Origin: VAZQ01 sp963816745
Lineage (GTDB): Bacteria; Pseudomonadota; Alphaproteobacteria; Rhizobiales; Xanthobacteraceae
Assembly (NCBI GenBank): GCA_963816745.1
Contig: CAWFLQ010000013.1
Span: 62,001-126,000, forward strand
Direction: 5' to 3'
Length of the DNA stretch: 64,000 nt
Part shown: in pieces, positions 20,601-33,331 of the stretch
Numbering within the stretch: the stretch's first letter is position 1
How the letters are laid out: each line of letters opens with the position of its first letter
Position numbers and translations under genes: made by a program
The notes under the pieces: model-generated
What the model saw: only the letters and a program-made list of their open reading frames with translations
What the model was told of the DNA's origin: nothing
The model's database searches: none

Positions 20601-20767
20601 AGCCCGTCCGACTTGCGGGTGAGCGGCGGCAGCGCGTGGTAGGCGCGGAAAATGTAGGAGGAGCCGTCGACCAGGAAGACGTGGTCGCCTTTCTTCGGCG
20701 GCCGGGCCTGGACGGCGGTTTCGGCGCTTTTGGCGCTCTTTGCGGTCGGGGCGGCTTTGGCGGGCAT
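17664..20767 (-). CDS. polA: DNA polymerase I, frameshifted at several points
   Basis: Repair and Okazaki-fragment polymerase of about 1,030 residues. Residues 30-310 are the 5'-3' nuclease (HVFLVDGSSYIFRAYHALPP; ASDKDLMQLVTD; LIGDSTDNVPGVPGIGVKTA). The middle is a complete 3'-5' exonuclease (IETETTSIDP, GQNLKFDLQIF, EYAAEDADLTL), so proofreading is probably retained. The polymerase has motif A (SADYSQIELRLLAEI), motif B (RRRAKAINFGIIYGISAFG) and motif C (VHDELVFEVPD), the last in a shifted frame near 17800. Shifts fall near 17855, 18898, 19003, 19285, 19450 and in the 19600-19790 linker. This essential-type gene argues strongly for sequence errors. Confidence 0.9.
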
Positions 20768-20830
20768 GCGCCCGACTTAACACTTGGGACGCGCCTTCGC
20801 CACCCGTGTCGGTGAACCGGTGGATAAGAG

Positions 20831-21900
20831 CTATCCCGCCGGCTGCGCCACCAGCCGCTTCTTGGACGCGATCCAGAACTGCTGCGGCCGCTCGAACAGG
20901 AAGCGCAGGAAGGTCCATCGCACCGCCCAGAACCAGACGAGCGAGCCGACCACGCCGGCGACGGTCACCAGCACCGAGATCGTGCCGACGTCGGTGATCC
21001 AGCCGGTCTTGACCAGCACCATGCGGCTCACCGCCATCGGCAGGAAGAAGGCGAGATAGATGACGATCGAATTGCGTCCGCAATAGCGCAGCGGCTTCGC
21101 GAGATCGCTCTTGGCGAGCAGCACCGAGACCGACACGACCGCCGCGGCGCCCGCCATCCCGAGCGCAAGCGACACGAAGGGAAGCTCGGCCAGCCCATTG
21201 AAGACGAGCAGGCTGTTGACCAAGCCCCAGCCCACGAGCCCGGCGAACGCGATCTCGGGGTGCGTGTCGCGCATTCTTCGCGAGCGCGAAGATGCGCGGC
21301 GCGAAAAGGTAGCCGGTATAGAAATAGACGAAGCGGCTCGCGAACTCGTCGATGACGGTCGCGCCGGTATGGACGTGGGCGATCTCGAGCGCGGCGGCGA
21401 TCAGCCACACGACCAGCGGCGGAATGCGCAGGCTGTGCGCCAGCTTGGTGACGACGAAGAAGATCGGCAGGAGATAGATGAACCAGAGCGTGCTGAACGG
21501 CTCCCAGAACGACTCGACATAGAGCCAGACCGTGCTCAGCACCCCGTGCTCGTGCACGAACACCGGCGCCTTGACCGCGAACTGGATCGCCGTCCACAGC
21601 AGATAGAAATAGGCGAAGTGCACGACCTTGCGGTCGAGATAGGTGCGCCAGTCGCGGTCGATGACCTGGGCCAGGAACAGGCCGGAGATCAGAAAGAAAT
21701 CGGGCATCCGGAACGGCTTGGCGAATTCGACGACCGTATGCAGCCAGCCTTCACGGCCGGCGAGGTTCTCGACGCCCAAGCGTCGAATGCATCATCACCA
21801 CGAAGATGATGCAGAAGCCCTTGGCGTAGTCGACCCAGTCGATCCGCTGGCCGCTGGCTGGCGCCGCCGCCTGTGTCGAACGTCCCATTTCGGTTCCCAT
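20831..21900 (-). CDS. Membrane acyltransferase (acyltransferase 3 family), frameshifted
   Basis: About 356 residues with roughly ten helices. The start RIDWVDYAKGFCIIFVVMMH carries the family's conserved Asp-Tyr-x-Lys-Gly and a downstream histidine. Then follow FRMPDFFLISGLFLAQ and, late, LRYCGRNSIVIYLAFFLPMA. It probably transfers acetyl or acyl groups onto a sugar or polysaccharide at the cytoplasmic membrane, similar to the fucose 4-O-acetylase/OpgC group. Frame shifts are near 21780 and 21276. Two in-frame ATG codons (21900, 21888) could start it. It lies between polA and hrpB with no functional link visible. Confidence 0.8.
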
Positions 21901-21996
21901 TTGTCTCATATACGGATGAATGCGTTGCCTTGGCGTTTACCGACGCAAGTACGGGGCCAATCAATCATTAGGCCGGCGTTAACCACATCAAACCCG

Positions 21997-24675
<2,679 letters not shown>

Positions 24676-24761
24676 TATCGAGCTTGACGGCGGTAGCGGC
24701 CGCACCCGATGTAGTCTCGGGACAGGTTCCCCGGCCGGCTACTTCCCCCCGGAGTTCGTTG

Positions 24762-25988
24762 ATGCTGCGAGCTGTCAGGAACGTGCGTGTCGCGGTCGTC
24801 ACGCTGTTCCAGCGCTATCCGTGGATCGGGTGGATCGCGTGGGGGATTTTCGTCATCGCGGCGCTCGCACGCACCCATCCCCGCCGGTTCGCGTCGACCT
24901 TCGCGGCCTATCTCGACGCGGCGCAGCGCCTGTGGGCCGGCCAGCAGGTCTACGATCCGGCCACGCTCGGCGACTTCCTCTATCTGCCGCTGACGCTGCT
25001 GATCTACGTTCCGTTCACGCTGCTCGACCGGGTGACCGCGGCGGCCTTGGCCATGCTGCTGGGCGCCGCCTTCTTCACCTGGGCCTGCACCATGCTCACG
25101 GTGGCGTTGTTGCAGGGTAATCGACGGATGATCGATGCGATTGCGCTCGCCGGCGTCCCCCTGCTGATCAACATTCCCGCGGCATGGCTCAACTTCAAGG
25201 GCGTGCAGGCGCAGGTGCCGATGACCGCCGCGATGATGGCGGCCTGCGCCGCGATGGTCGGCTCGCACTGGCGCATGGCCTCGTTCTGGCTGTTCGTCGC
25301 CATCGCCATGAAGCCGCTGGCGATCGTGATGGTCCTGCTGTGCGGCGCGCTGGTGCGTGAGATGCGCCTGCCGCTCGTCGGCGCGGTCGCGGCGGCGATC
25401 CTCGTTCCGTTCGCCTTCCTGGAGTGGAGCTACCTCGCCGCGCAATACCAGGCCATGGCGCTCAAGCTCTGGCACATTGCGACCGCGCCGCCGGCGCAAT
25501 GGATCTATCAGGCCGATTTCTCCACCATGATGCGGGGGCTTGGCTTGCCGCTGCCGGCGGGCGTGGCGCTCGCCATCCGGATTGCGGCAGCCCTCGGCAC
25601 GCTCGTGCTGGCGTGGCGCGTCAGGCGCGACGGCGGCGCGAAGAGCTTCGCGTTCGCGGTGCTCGTGTTGCCCGGCTGCTACATCACGCTGTTCGGCCCG
25701 CGCAACGAGTTCCTCTCCTTTATCGTGCTCACGCCATCGCTCGCCGTGTTGGCCGGACTCATGCTCATGCGCAACGATGCCGATGGCCGCGGCTGGCTCC
25801 TGGTCCTCGCGGCGTTGCTGCTCGGATTCACGTTCGACTACCTCGTCGTCGACGGCGTGCTCAAGCCGGCAATCGTGCTAGCGATCTATCTCTGGCTGAC
25901 GTGGCTGATGGCCGTTCCGGCGCGCTGGCGCGGCATCGTGGAGGGCGACGAACCACTGCAGGCGAGCGCTATTGCCGGCAACCGCTAG
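24762..25988 (+). CDS. Polytopic membrane protein, GT87/DUF2029 glycosyltransferase-like
   Basis: A 408-residue protein with about ten hydrophobic helices and an intact frame. The first periplasmic loop contains FAAYLDAAQRLWAGQQVYDP, the conserved acidic loop of GT-C type DUF2029 proteins. Further family-like parts are LYLPLTLLIYVPFTLL and GPRNEFLSFIVLTPSLAVLA. Such proteins transfer mannose or another sugar from a polyprenyl carrier on the outer face of the inner membrane. Donor and acceptor are unknown. ATG at 24762 is preferred over an upstream extension because the first helix follows it closely. It stands alone, and the next gene is 108 bases away. Confidence 0.75.
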   Translation: MLRAVRNVRVAVVTLFQRYPWIGWIAWGIFVIAALARTHPRRFASTFAAYLDAAQRLWAGQQVYDPATLGDFLYLPLTLLIYVPFTLLDRVTAAALAMLLGAAFFTWACTMLTVALLQGNRRMIDAIALAGVPLLINIPAAWLNFKGVQAQVPMTAAMMAACAAMVGSHWRMASFWLFVAIAMKPLAIVMVLLCGALVREMRLPLVGAVAAAILVPFAFLEWSYLAAQYQAMALKLWHIATAPPAQWIYQADFSTMMRGLGLPLPAGVALAIRIAAALGTLVLAWRVRRDGGAKSFAFAVLVLPGCYITLFGPRNEFLSFIVLTPSLAVLAGLMLMRNDADGRGWLLVLAALLLGFTFDYLVVDGVLKPAIVLAIYLWLTWLMAVPARWRGIVEGDEPLQASAIAGNR

Positions 25989-26096
25989 GATTCGAGCGAT
26001 CGCTTTAAGGGCGCGGTCACCCTGTGGCCGCAAGTCCCCCGCCCATGACAGGCCCCTTAAGGGACCCTTTGCCGCTTCCAGGGATCGTGCGGTGTC

Positions 26097-26606
26097 ATGG
26101 GTAAGATCCTCGTCTTCGCTGGGGCAATGCTGGTCATGGGCGTGCTGACCGTGCGCATGATCGAGCGCCCCAACCAGCCGGTGGCTGCCGCGCCGTCCGC
26201 CATGGCGGCGACGCCCGCGCCGTCGAGCCCACCCAATTCGCGCAGCGTGACGCTCTCACGCGGCAAGGGCGGCCATTTCTGGACCGACGCCAGAGTGGAC
26301 GGCCGCCGCCTGGAGCTGGTGGTCGATACCGGCGCCTCGACGATCGCATTGCGCGCGAGCGATGCCGCGCGGCTCGGCATCCACCCCGCGGCGCGCGACT
26401 ATACCGTCAACGTCGCGACGGCGAACGGGATCACGCGCGCCGCCCTCGTTCAACTGCGGATGGTCGAGGTTGGCGATATCGTGGTGCGCAACATTCCCGC
26501 GCTCGTCCACGGCGACGAGGCGCTGGGCGTCAATCTCCTCGGCATGACCTTCCTCTCCAAGCTGCGCTGGACCCACGAGCGCGGCAAGCTCGTCCTCGAG
26601 CAATAA
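26097..26606 (+). CDS. Membrane-anchored retropepsin-like aspartic protease
   Basis: A 169-residue clan AA protease of the TIGR02281 type. Residues 4-20 form a membrane anchor (ILVFAGAMLVMGVLTV). A Pro/Ala-rich linker leads to a single protease domain with the catalytic motif VVDTGASTIALRASDA near residue 80 and the flap-like region VNVATANGITRAA. It ends with NLLGMTFLSKLRW. With one DTGA motif it must act as a homodimer in the periplasm. The target is unknown. Alphaproteobacteria commonly carry one to three such genes. Confidence 0.85.
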   Translation: MGKILVFAGAMLVMGVLTVRMIERPNQPVAAAPSAMAATPAPSSPPNSRSVTLSRGKGGHFWTDARVDGRRLELVVDTGASTIALRASDAARLGIHPAARDYTVNVATANGITRAALVQLRMVEVGDIVVRNIPALVHGDEALGVNLLGMTFLSKLRWTHERGKLVLEQ

Positions 26607-26688
26607 CCTTCGCGATATCGACATCGTTCGAATGCGCGGCGAAGGCCGAGGCCTTGCAGCGCGAATCGAAACGGCTCATGCTGAAGTC

Positions 26689-27675
26689 ATGCAAGTCAAG
26701 CTCGCGATCGGGCGCCTCCTTTGGTCGCTGCTGGCGATCGCTCATGTCGGCGCCGCCGTCGGCACCGTCGCGCACGCGGACGACTATCCATCGCGACCGG
26801 TGAAGGTGATCGTGCCGTTCCCGGCCGGCGGGCCGCTCGACGTCGTGGCGCGCGCCGTGTCGGACAAGATGTCCATCAGCCTGAAGCAGCCGTTCGTCAT
26901 CGAGAACCGCGCCGGCGCGGGTGGAAATCTCGGAACCGACGCCGCGGCCAAGGCGGCGCCGGACGGGTACACCCTTCTCATGGTGCTGAGCTCCACGCTG
27001 ACGGTCAGTCCGTCGCTCTACAAGAAGCTGCCATTTGATCCGGAGCGGGATCTGAGGCCGCTGTCGCTCATGACCAATTCCAGCCAGATGCTGGTGGTGC
27101 ATCCCTCCGTTCCGGTCGGCTCGTTGGCCGAGTTCGTGGCGCTCGCGAAGAAAGCGCCGCTGCAATACGTGCATGCCGGCGTCGGCAGCGGCGGCCATCT
27201 CGCCATGGAATATTTCCGCCTGCAGGCCGGGTTCGAGACCGTCCAGATTCCCTACCGGGGAAACGCGCTGTTGGTGACGGATCTCGTGGCCGGACAGGTC
27301 AACGCCGGCTTCGTCGCCACCGCCGGGGTCATCCAGCATGTGCGCGAGGGACGCTTGAAGGGCCTCGCCATCTCGTCCGCGAAACGTTCGCCGTTGGCGC
27401 CGAACGTGCCGACGACGGCCGAGGCCGGCTATCCGGATTTCAAGGTCGAGAGCTATTTCGTGATGGCAGGTCCGGCCGCCCTGCCGGACGCCATCGCCAA
27501 CGTACTCGAGCGCGAGCTACGGCAGGCGCTGAAATCGCCCGATCTGGTGGAGAAATTGCGCGCCCACGACATCGCGACCGTCGGAACGACCGGCGCGGAA
27601 GCCGCGGCGTGGCTGCGGACCGAAACAAAGGTATGGGCGGGCATCGCCAAAGCGGCCAATATGCGGGCCGACTGA
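26689..27675 (+). CDS. Bug-family periplasmic solute receptor (tripartite tricarboxylate type)
   Basis: A 328-residue exported binding protein. Its signal peptide ends AHVGAAVGTVAHADD. The mature part starts YPSRPVKVIVPFPAGGPLD, the Bug signature, and shows QPFVIENRAGAGGNLGTDAA and PDGYTLLMV. Bug proteins bind carboxylates and other small organic acids for TctAB-type importers. No TctA/TctB gene is present here, which is common for this expanded family. Sixty bases downstream starts a sulfatase in the same direction, so an operon handling a sulfated or organic-acid substrate is possible. Confidence 0.9.
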   Translation: MQVKLAIGRLLWSLLAIAHVGAAVGTVAHADDYPSRPVKVIVPFPAGGPLDVVARAVSDKMSISLKQPFVIENRAGAGGNLGTDAAAKAAPDGYTLLMVLSSTLTVSPSLYKKLPFDPERDLRPLSLMTNSSQMLVVHPSVPVGSLAEFVALAKKAPLQYVHAGVGSGGHLAMEYFRLQAGFETVQIPYRGNALLVTDLVAGQVNAGFVATAGVIQHVREGRLKGLAISSAKRSPLAPNVPTTAEAGYPDFKVESYFVMAGPAALPDAIANVLERELRQALKSPDLVEKLRAHDIATVGTTGAEAAAWLRTETKVWAGIAKAANMRAD

Positions 27676-27735
27676 ACTTCCGACCTTCATCCTCGAGCCT
27701 GACCGTCCTCAACCCCGAAATCGAAGAGGTCACCA

Positions 27736-29341
27736 GTGGCAAGGCGGCCGAATTTTCTGTTCTTCATCACCGACCAGCATCGCGTCGACTATCTCGGCTG
27801 CTACGGCCACCCGGTCCTCAAGACGCCGCACATCGATTCGATCGCCGCGCGCGGCACGCGCTTTACGCGCTTCTACGTGGCGACGCCGGTCTGCATGCCC
27901 AATCGCGCGACCTTGATGACCGGGCGGATGCCGTCGGTGCACGGCGTGCGCAGCAACGGCTCGCCGCTGCCGCTCAACTCCAACACGTTCGTCGATGCGC
28001 TGCGCGCCGGCGGCTACGCGACCGCGCTGGTGGGCAAGAGCCATCTGCAGAATTTTTCCGAATTTCCGGCGATGCTCAAGCGGCCGCCGGCGCGCGCCGG
28101 CGACCAGGTGCTCGATGCGAACTTCGCCGAGGCGAGGAAGCCCGCCGCATCGGACGGCCCCTACGACCAGGAGCATCCCAGGCGCTGGGAGCCGGGCCGC
28201 GATTTCGAGATGACGCTGCCGTTCTACGGCTTCGAGCACGTCGATCTGTGCACGACCCACGGCGACCAGGTCGGCGGCCATTACTACGTCTGGCTCAAGT
28301 CGCAACGGCCGCGACGCCGATGCGCTGCGCGACCGCAAGAACCAGCTGCCGCACGACTATGTCTGTCCGCAGGCCTATCGCACGCCGATCCCGGAGGAGC
28401 TTTATCCGACCGCCTACATCGCCGACAAAGGCTGCGAGTGGCTCGACCGCTACGCCGCGGGCGACCGCAGCCAGCCGTTCTTCCTGATGGCGTCGTTTCC
28501 GGACCCGCATCACCCGTTCACGCCGCCCGGTCGCTACTGGTCGATGTATCGGCCGCAGGACATGGCGCTGCCGCGCGAGCTTCCACCACGGCAACCGGCC
28601 GTTGGCGCGATCGGTCGCCTGGGCGCTGGCGCAGCGCGAGAGCGGCAAGGCCGTCGTCACCGAGCAGGCCGCCTTCGCGGTCGACGAGCGCGAGGCACGC
28701 GAGGCGATGGCGCTGAGCTGCGGCATGATCGCGATGATCGACGATGCCGTCGGCCGCGTCCTCGGCGCGCTCGCCGCGCACGGGCTGGCCGAGGACACGA
28801 TCGTGATCTTCACCACCGACCACGGCGACTTTCTCGGCGATCATCGTCTCATGCTGAAAGGGCCGGCGCATTTCGATGGGATCACCCACGTGCCGTTCAT
28901 CTGGGCCGAGCCGGGCACGCGGCCGGCGCGCCAAATCCGACGTTCTCGGCGGCACGCTCGATATCGCATCGACCGTTCTCGATCGCGCCCGCATCCAGCC
29001 CTACAACGGCATCCAGGGCGAGAGCCTGCTGCCGGCGATCGCCGGGGAGGGCGCCGACCCGCGAGTTCGATGGTGATCGAGGACGACCAGCAGCGCGCCG
29101 TTCTCGGCTATGCAGGCGCCGCCGCGCATGCGCACGCTGGTGACGCGGCGTTGGCGCATGACCATCTCGCACGGCGATGCCTGGGGTGAGCTCTACGACC
29201 TCGAGAACGATCCGCATGAGATGGACAATCTGTTCGATGACCCGGCCCATCGCGGCGTGCGCGGCGAGCTGATGGAGAAGCTCGCCTACCGGCGAGATGG
29301 AACTCGCCGACCGCAGCCCGCTGCCCATGGGGCGCGCCTGA
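27736..29341 (+). CDS. Type I sulfatase/phosphonate monoester hydrolase family, frameshifted
   Basis: About 530 residues of the alkaline phosphatase superfamily. The N-terminal metal site is FLFFITDQHRVDYLGCYG. The formylglycine motif is VCMPNRATLMTGRMPS near residue 53, where the Cys in C-x-P-x-R would be oxidised to formylglycine. The second metal site is IFTTDHGDFLGDHRLMLKG near 360. No signal peptide is seen, so a cytoplasmic location is likely. Frame shifts lie near 28319, 28578, 28931, 29064, 29118 and 29292. Substrates could be aryl or choline sulfates or phosphonate monoesters. Position after a Bug receptor suggests use of an imported compound. Confidence 0.83.
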
Positions 29342-29425
29342 GCCGAGCGTGCGGTCTGCTTCCGCTTTGCCGCGGCCGCTTGGGCTATGTGCTCGGCCCG
29401 AGCGACCCCAGCCCAGAGAGTTGCG

Positions 29426-30925
29426 ATGTTTCCCAAGCCGAAACCCGCGCTGACGCCCAACACCTATGCCTATGAATCCGAGCCGCTGGTGAAGCCCACC
29501 GGCTTTCGCGAATACGACGCGCGCTGGCTGTTGGGGACGGAAATCAACCTGATGGGCGTGCAGGCGCTGGGGCTCGGCCTCGGCACGCTCATCCACGAGC
29601 TCGGCGTCGAGCCCGAGATCGTCACCGGCCACGATTTTCGCGGCTATTCGGCCTCGGTGAAGATGGCGCTGATCTCCGGCCTGATGGCGGCGGGCTGCAA
29701 GGTGCACGACATCGGGCTCGCCGTCACGCCGATGGCCTATTTCGCGCAGTTCGATCTCGACGTGCCCTGCGTCGCGATGGTGACGGCCTCGCACAACGAC
29801 AACGGCTGGACCGGCGTGAAGATGGGCGCGAACCGCCCGCTCACCTTCGGTCCCGACGAGATGACCGGCTCAAGGACATCGTGCTCGATGCCCGCTTCGA
29901 CATGCGCGGCGGCGGCTCCTACGCCTTCGTGGAGAATTTTCCGGCCCGCTACATCGCCGACCTCACCAACCGGCCGAAGCTCAAGCGCCACCTCAAGGTC
30001 GTCTGCGCCTGCGGCAACGGCACCGCCGGCGCCTTCGCGCCGCAGGTGCTCGAGGCGGTCGGCTGCGAGGTGGTGCCGCTCGACTGCGAGCTCGACCACA
30101 CCTTCCCGAACTACAATCCCAACACCGAGGACATGAAGATGCTGCACGCCATGCGCGACGAGGTGTTGCGCGTGAAGGCGGACGTGGCGCTCGGCTTCGA
30201 CGGCGACGGCGACCGCTGCGGCGTGGTCGACAACGAGGGCGAGGAGATCTTCGCCGACAAGGTCGGCGTGATGCTGGCGCGCGACATCTCCGCGCAGCAC
30301 AAGGGTGCGACCTTCGTCGTCGACGTGAAGTCGACCGGTCTGTTCATGACCGATCCGGTGCTGCGCACGCACGGCGCCAAGACCGACTACTGGAAGACCG
30401 GCCATTCCTACATGAAGCGGCGGGTCAACGAGATCGGCGCGGTGGCGGGCTTCGAGAAATCCGGCCACTTCTTCTTCAACAAGCCGCTCGGCCGCGGCTA
30501 CGACGACGGGCTCATCTTCGCGCTCGCGGTCTGCGACATGCTCGACCGCAATCCCGGAAAGAGCATGGCCGACCTCAAGAACGCGCTGCCGAAGACCTGG
30601 TCGTCGCCGACCATGTCGCCGCACTGCGCCGACGAGATCAAATACGGCGTGGTCGACGAGGTGGTGAAGCATTTCGAGGCGGCGAAGGCGCAAGGGCGAG
30701 AAGGTGACGGCGCAGCCGATCCGCGATCTCGTCACCGTCAACGGCGTGCGCGTCACCGTCGAGGACGGCACCTGGGGGCTGGTGCGCGCCTCCTCCAACA
30801 AGCCGGAGCTGGTGGTGGTGGTGGAGAGCCCGGTGTCGGAGGCGCGCATGCGCGACATGTTCAAGGCGATCGACGCGGTGCTGCGCACCCATCCCGAGGT
30901 CGGCGAGTACAATCAGACGATTTGA
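29426..30925 (+). CDS. Phosphomannomutase/phosphoglucomutase
   Basis: Alpha-D-phosphohexomutase of about 499 residues interconverting hexose 6- and 1-phosphates for polysaccharide or LPS precursors. The catalytic serine loop is TASHNDNGWTGVKMG near residue 125. The Mg-binding loop is GFDGDGDRCGVVDNEGE near 265. The sugar-binding loop is GFEKSGHFFFNKPLGRGYDD near 350. The phosphate-binding end is VRASSNKPELVVVVES. Frame shifts are near 29872 and 30700. The ATG at 29426 follows a weak ribosome site (AGAG). Convergent with the LysR gene, whose frame overlaps its last 13 bases. Confidence 0.9.
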
Positions 30926-31861
30926 GCTATCGCGACACGGCGTTTAGGCCGCGGCGGCGCGCGTCCATTCTTGCGCCGCGCGGCCGGACGCAGCTTGGTG
31001 TCCGGCTGCTCCGCCAGAATCTCGATCAGCGCGCTGACCTTGGGCGAGACGGCGCCCTTGCGCCGGATCAGCACCGTCGGCGCGATCCCGAACTGCGGCG
31101 GCATGGCGTGAACGCTGAGCAGCTTCACGTCCGGGAACGTCTCGAGGACCATCCGCGGCACCATGGAGATGCCCATGCCGGCGACCGCGCAGCCGAGCAT
31201 GGCGTGGTAGGACGACATCTCGATGATGCGATCGGACATCTCGCCGCTGCCGGCGAACCAATCCTCCAGGCGCTGGCGATAAGGACAGCCTTGCTCGAAG
31301 GCGAGCACGGGCCGGCCGTTGACGTCGCGCGGCGACTTGATCGGCGGATGGTTCGCGGCCGCGACGATCACCAGCTCTTCGTCGTAGAGCGGGATTTTTT
31401 CGAACGGCGCATCGGCGATGGGTTCCGCCACCAGCGCGGCGTCGAGCTCGCCTCCGCGCACCAAGGCGGCAAGCTCGCGCGGCGTCGCCGATGCGCAGCT
31501 CCAGGCTGACCTCGGGATAGCGTGACAGGTACTCGTTCATCGGCACCGGCAGCCGCACCGACGCCGTGCTTTCCATGGAGCCGAGCCGCAGGCGTCCGCG
31601 CGGCTTGGCGTCCTGCACCGCCTCGCGCGCCTCCTGCGCGAGATCGAGCAGCCGGTCGGCATAGTCGAGCAGGAGCTTCCCCTCCGGGGAGAGGTGCAGC
31701 TTCTTGCCCTCGCGGATGAACAGCTGGACGCCGAGATCAGCCTCGAGCTGGCGCACGCGCGTGGTCACGTTGGACTGGACGCGGTTGAGCTTTTCTGCCG
31801 CCCGGGTGACGCCGCCGGCCTGCACCACGGCGCGGAAGATATCGAGATCGGTCAGGTCCAT
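30913..31861 (-). CDS. LysR-family transcriptional regulator, frameshifted
   Basis: About 315 residues. The N-terminal winged helix-turn-helix is clear (LDIFRAVVQAGGVTRAAEKL, then NRVQSNVTTRVRQLEADLG), followed by an effector domain (PRGRLRLGSMESTASVRLPV; AVAGMGISMVPRMVLETF). A frame change falls near 31488 between LELRIG and LVRGGELDAALV. The reading frame runs to 30913. A shift near the end would stop it at 30944 with a short Ala tail, which looks more natural. It is divergently transcribed from a DUF1127 gene, so it may control that gene and itself. The inducer is unknown. Confidence 0.87.
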
Positions 31862-31889
31862 CGGTTGTCCTATTCGTTCTCAAATCGAG

Positions 31890-31903
31890 ATGATATACAT
31901 CAT
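31890..31903. promoter_or_regulatory. Inverted repeat in the LysR/DUF1127 divergent promoter
   Basis: ATGATATACATCAT is an ATGAT-N4-ATCAT inverted repeat in the AT-rich 112-base gap between the divergent regulator and DUF1127 genes. It lies 29 bases upstream of the LysR start. Its position and symmetry fit a LysR-type operator, although it is not the classic T-N11-A. Binding by this regulator is an inference. Confidence 0.4.
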
Positions 31904-31973
31904 AATTATTCATTTTACGTGATGTATTCGGCCCGAGTAAACCCCTCCCTCAAGAACCTCGATGGAGAGTGCC

Positions 31974-32423
31974 ATGGGCGACGACTTCTACTTTCTGAGA
32001 TTCGAGCATAGGCCGCTGACGCCGGAGCAATGGGATCGGCTGACGCGGAGCGCCATGCGGCGCGCGCGAGAAGAGCGCGCGCAAGCCCTGCGCGGGTTGT
32101 TCGGCGCGGTGGGGACGGCGCTGCGAAAGGCTGCCCGCACGCTCGGCCGTCATGCCGCGGCCGCGGCAAGACGAAGCTGGCGCGCCTATTCGACCTGGCG
32201 CGAGCGCCGACAAGCGATCATGGACCTGGGCGGGCTCGACGACCGTATGCTCAAGGACATGGGCCTGCATCGCTCGGAGATCGAATCGGTGGTGCACGGT
32301 CCGGAGTCGAGCCACCTGACCGAAGGAAGAGTCGCGGCGGTCCTCCGCTCACAAGCCGTGCGCGAAGCGCAGCATCGCCGCGAAACGCGCGCCGAAACAA
32401 TTGATCGAGCGGAGCGCCGCGTG
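31974..32423 (+). CDS. DUF1127-domain protein, end uncertain
   Basis: Small basic cytoplasmic protein. Residues 1-75 are rich in Arg and Ala (RRAREERAQALRGLFGAVG). The DUF1127 block is YSTWRERRQAIMDLGGLDDR followed by MLKDMGLHRSEIE. In this family the domain is often Arg-rich and linked to RNA binding or phosphate/carbon regulation. The start at 31974 is chosen for GGAGAG 4 bases upstream; an ATG at 31962 is also in frame. The frame does not close before the convergent pheA, and a one-base shift would give a stop at 32421-32423. The extended N-terminus makes it longer than the usual 50-90 residues. Confidence 0.7.
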
Positions 32424-32434
32424 AGCGCGGGCGG

Positions 32435-33299
32435 TTATTCGACGGTTTCCTCGAACGTGGCGCGGAACGGGATGCGCGGGATAGACGCCGAGGATCTTCA
32501 TCTCCTTGGAATAGAACGCGAGCTCCTCGAACGCGAAGACCAGGCTGCGGTCCTCGGGATGGCCTTCGACGTCGGCATAGAACTGGGTGGCGAAGAAATT
32601 GCCTTCGATCATGTAGCTTTCGAGCTTGGTCATGTTGACGCCGTTGGTGGCGAAGCCGCCGAGCGCCTTGTAGAGCGCGGCCGGCACGTTGCGCACCCGG
32701 AACAGGAAGGTGGTGATGACCGGGCCGTTGCCGTTCTTCGCCCATTTGGCGTCGCGCGAGAGCACGATGAAGCGCGTGGTGTTGTGATCCTCGTCCTCGA
32801 TGTCCTGGCGCCAGGATGTCGAGGCCGTAGATTTCCGCCGCGAGCCGCGTGGCGATGGCGGCGCGCGTCTTGTCGCCGGCTTCGGCGACCTCGCGCGCGG
32901 AGCCCGCGGTGTCGGCGGCGACGATCGGCTTGATGCCGAGCTTGCGGATGATCTTGCGGCACTGGCCGAGCGCGTGGACGTGGCTCTCGACCGTCTTGAT
33001 GTCCGTCGAGCGTCGCGCCCTTGGGCGCCAGCAGCTGATGCCGCACCGGCATGAAATGCTCGGCGATGATGTGCAGCCCGGAGTCCGGCATCAGATGGTG
33101 GATGTCGGCGACGCGGCCCGGCGACCGAATTCTCGATCGGGATCATGCCGAGCTCGGCTTCGCCGCTGCTGATCGCGGCGAACGCGTCCTCGAAGGTCGC
33201 GCACGGCACCGGCTCGTAGTCCGGATAGACTTCGCGCGAGGCGAGGTGCGAATTCGCCCCCGGCTCGCCCTGGAACACGATCTTCTTGCCCGTCGTCAT
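32435..33299 (-). CDS. pheA: Prephenate dehydratase, frameshifted
   Basis: Converts prephenate to phenylpyruvate in phenylalanine synthesis. About 287 residues. It starts KKIVFQGEPGANSHLA and has the active-site region AELGMIPIENSVAGRVADIH. The dehydratase domain ends DHNTTRFIVLSRD with the conserved Thr-Arg-Phe. An ACT regulatory domain follows (NVPAALYKALGGFATNGVNM, then TKLESYMIEGNFFATQFYAD), containing the ES(R/Y)P-like effector motif. No chorismate mutase domain is present. Frame shifts lie near 33122, 33006, 32812 and 32470-32490. It lies 32 bases behind kdsB on the same strand. Confidence 0.9.
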
Positions 33300-33331
33300 G
33301 GCCGTTCCGGTACGCAGGCGGGCCGCACAAG

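Noticed and set aside
26689..27675. The Bug receptor considered as part of a complete tripartite tricarboxylate transporter.
   Set aside because: No TctA or TctB gene is present on either side.
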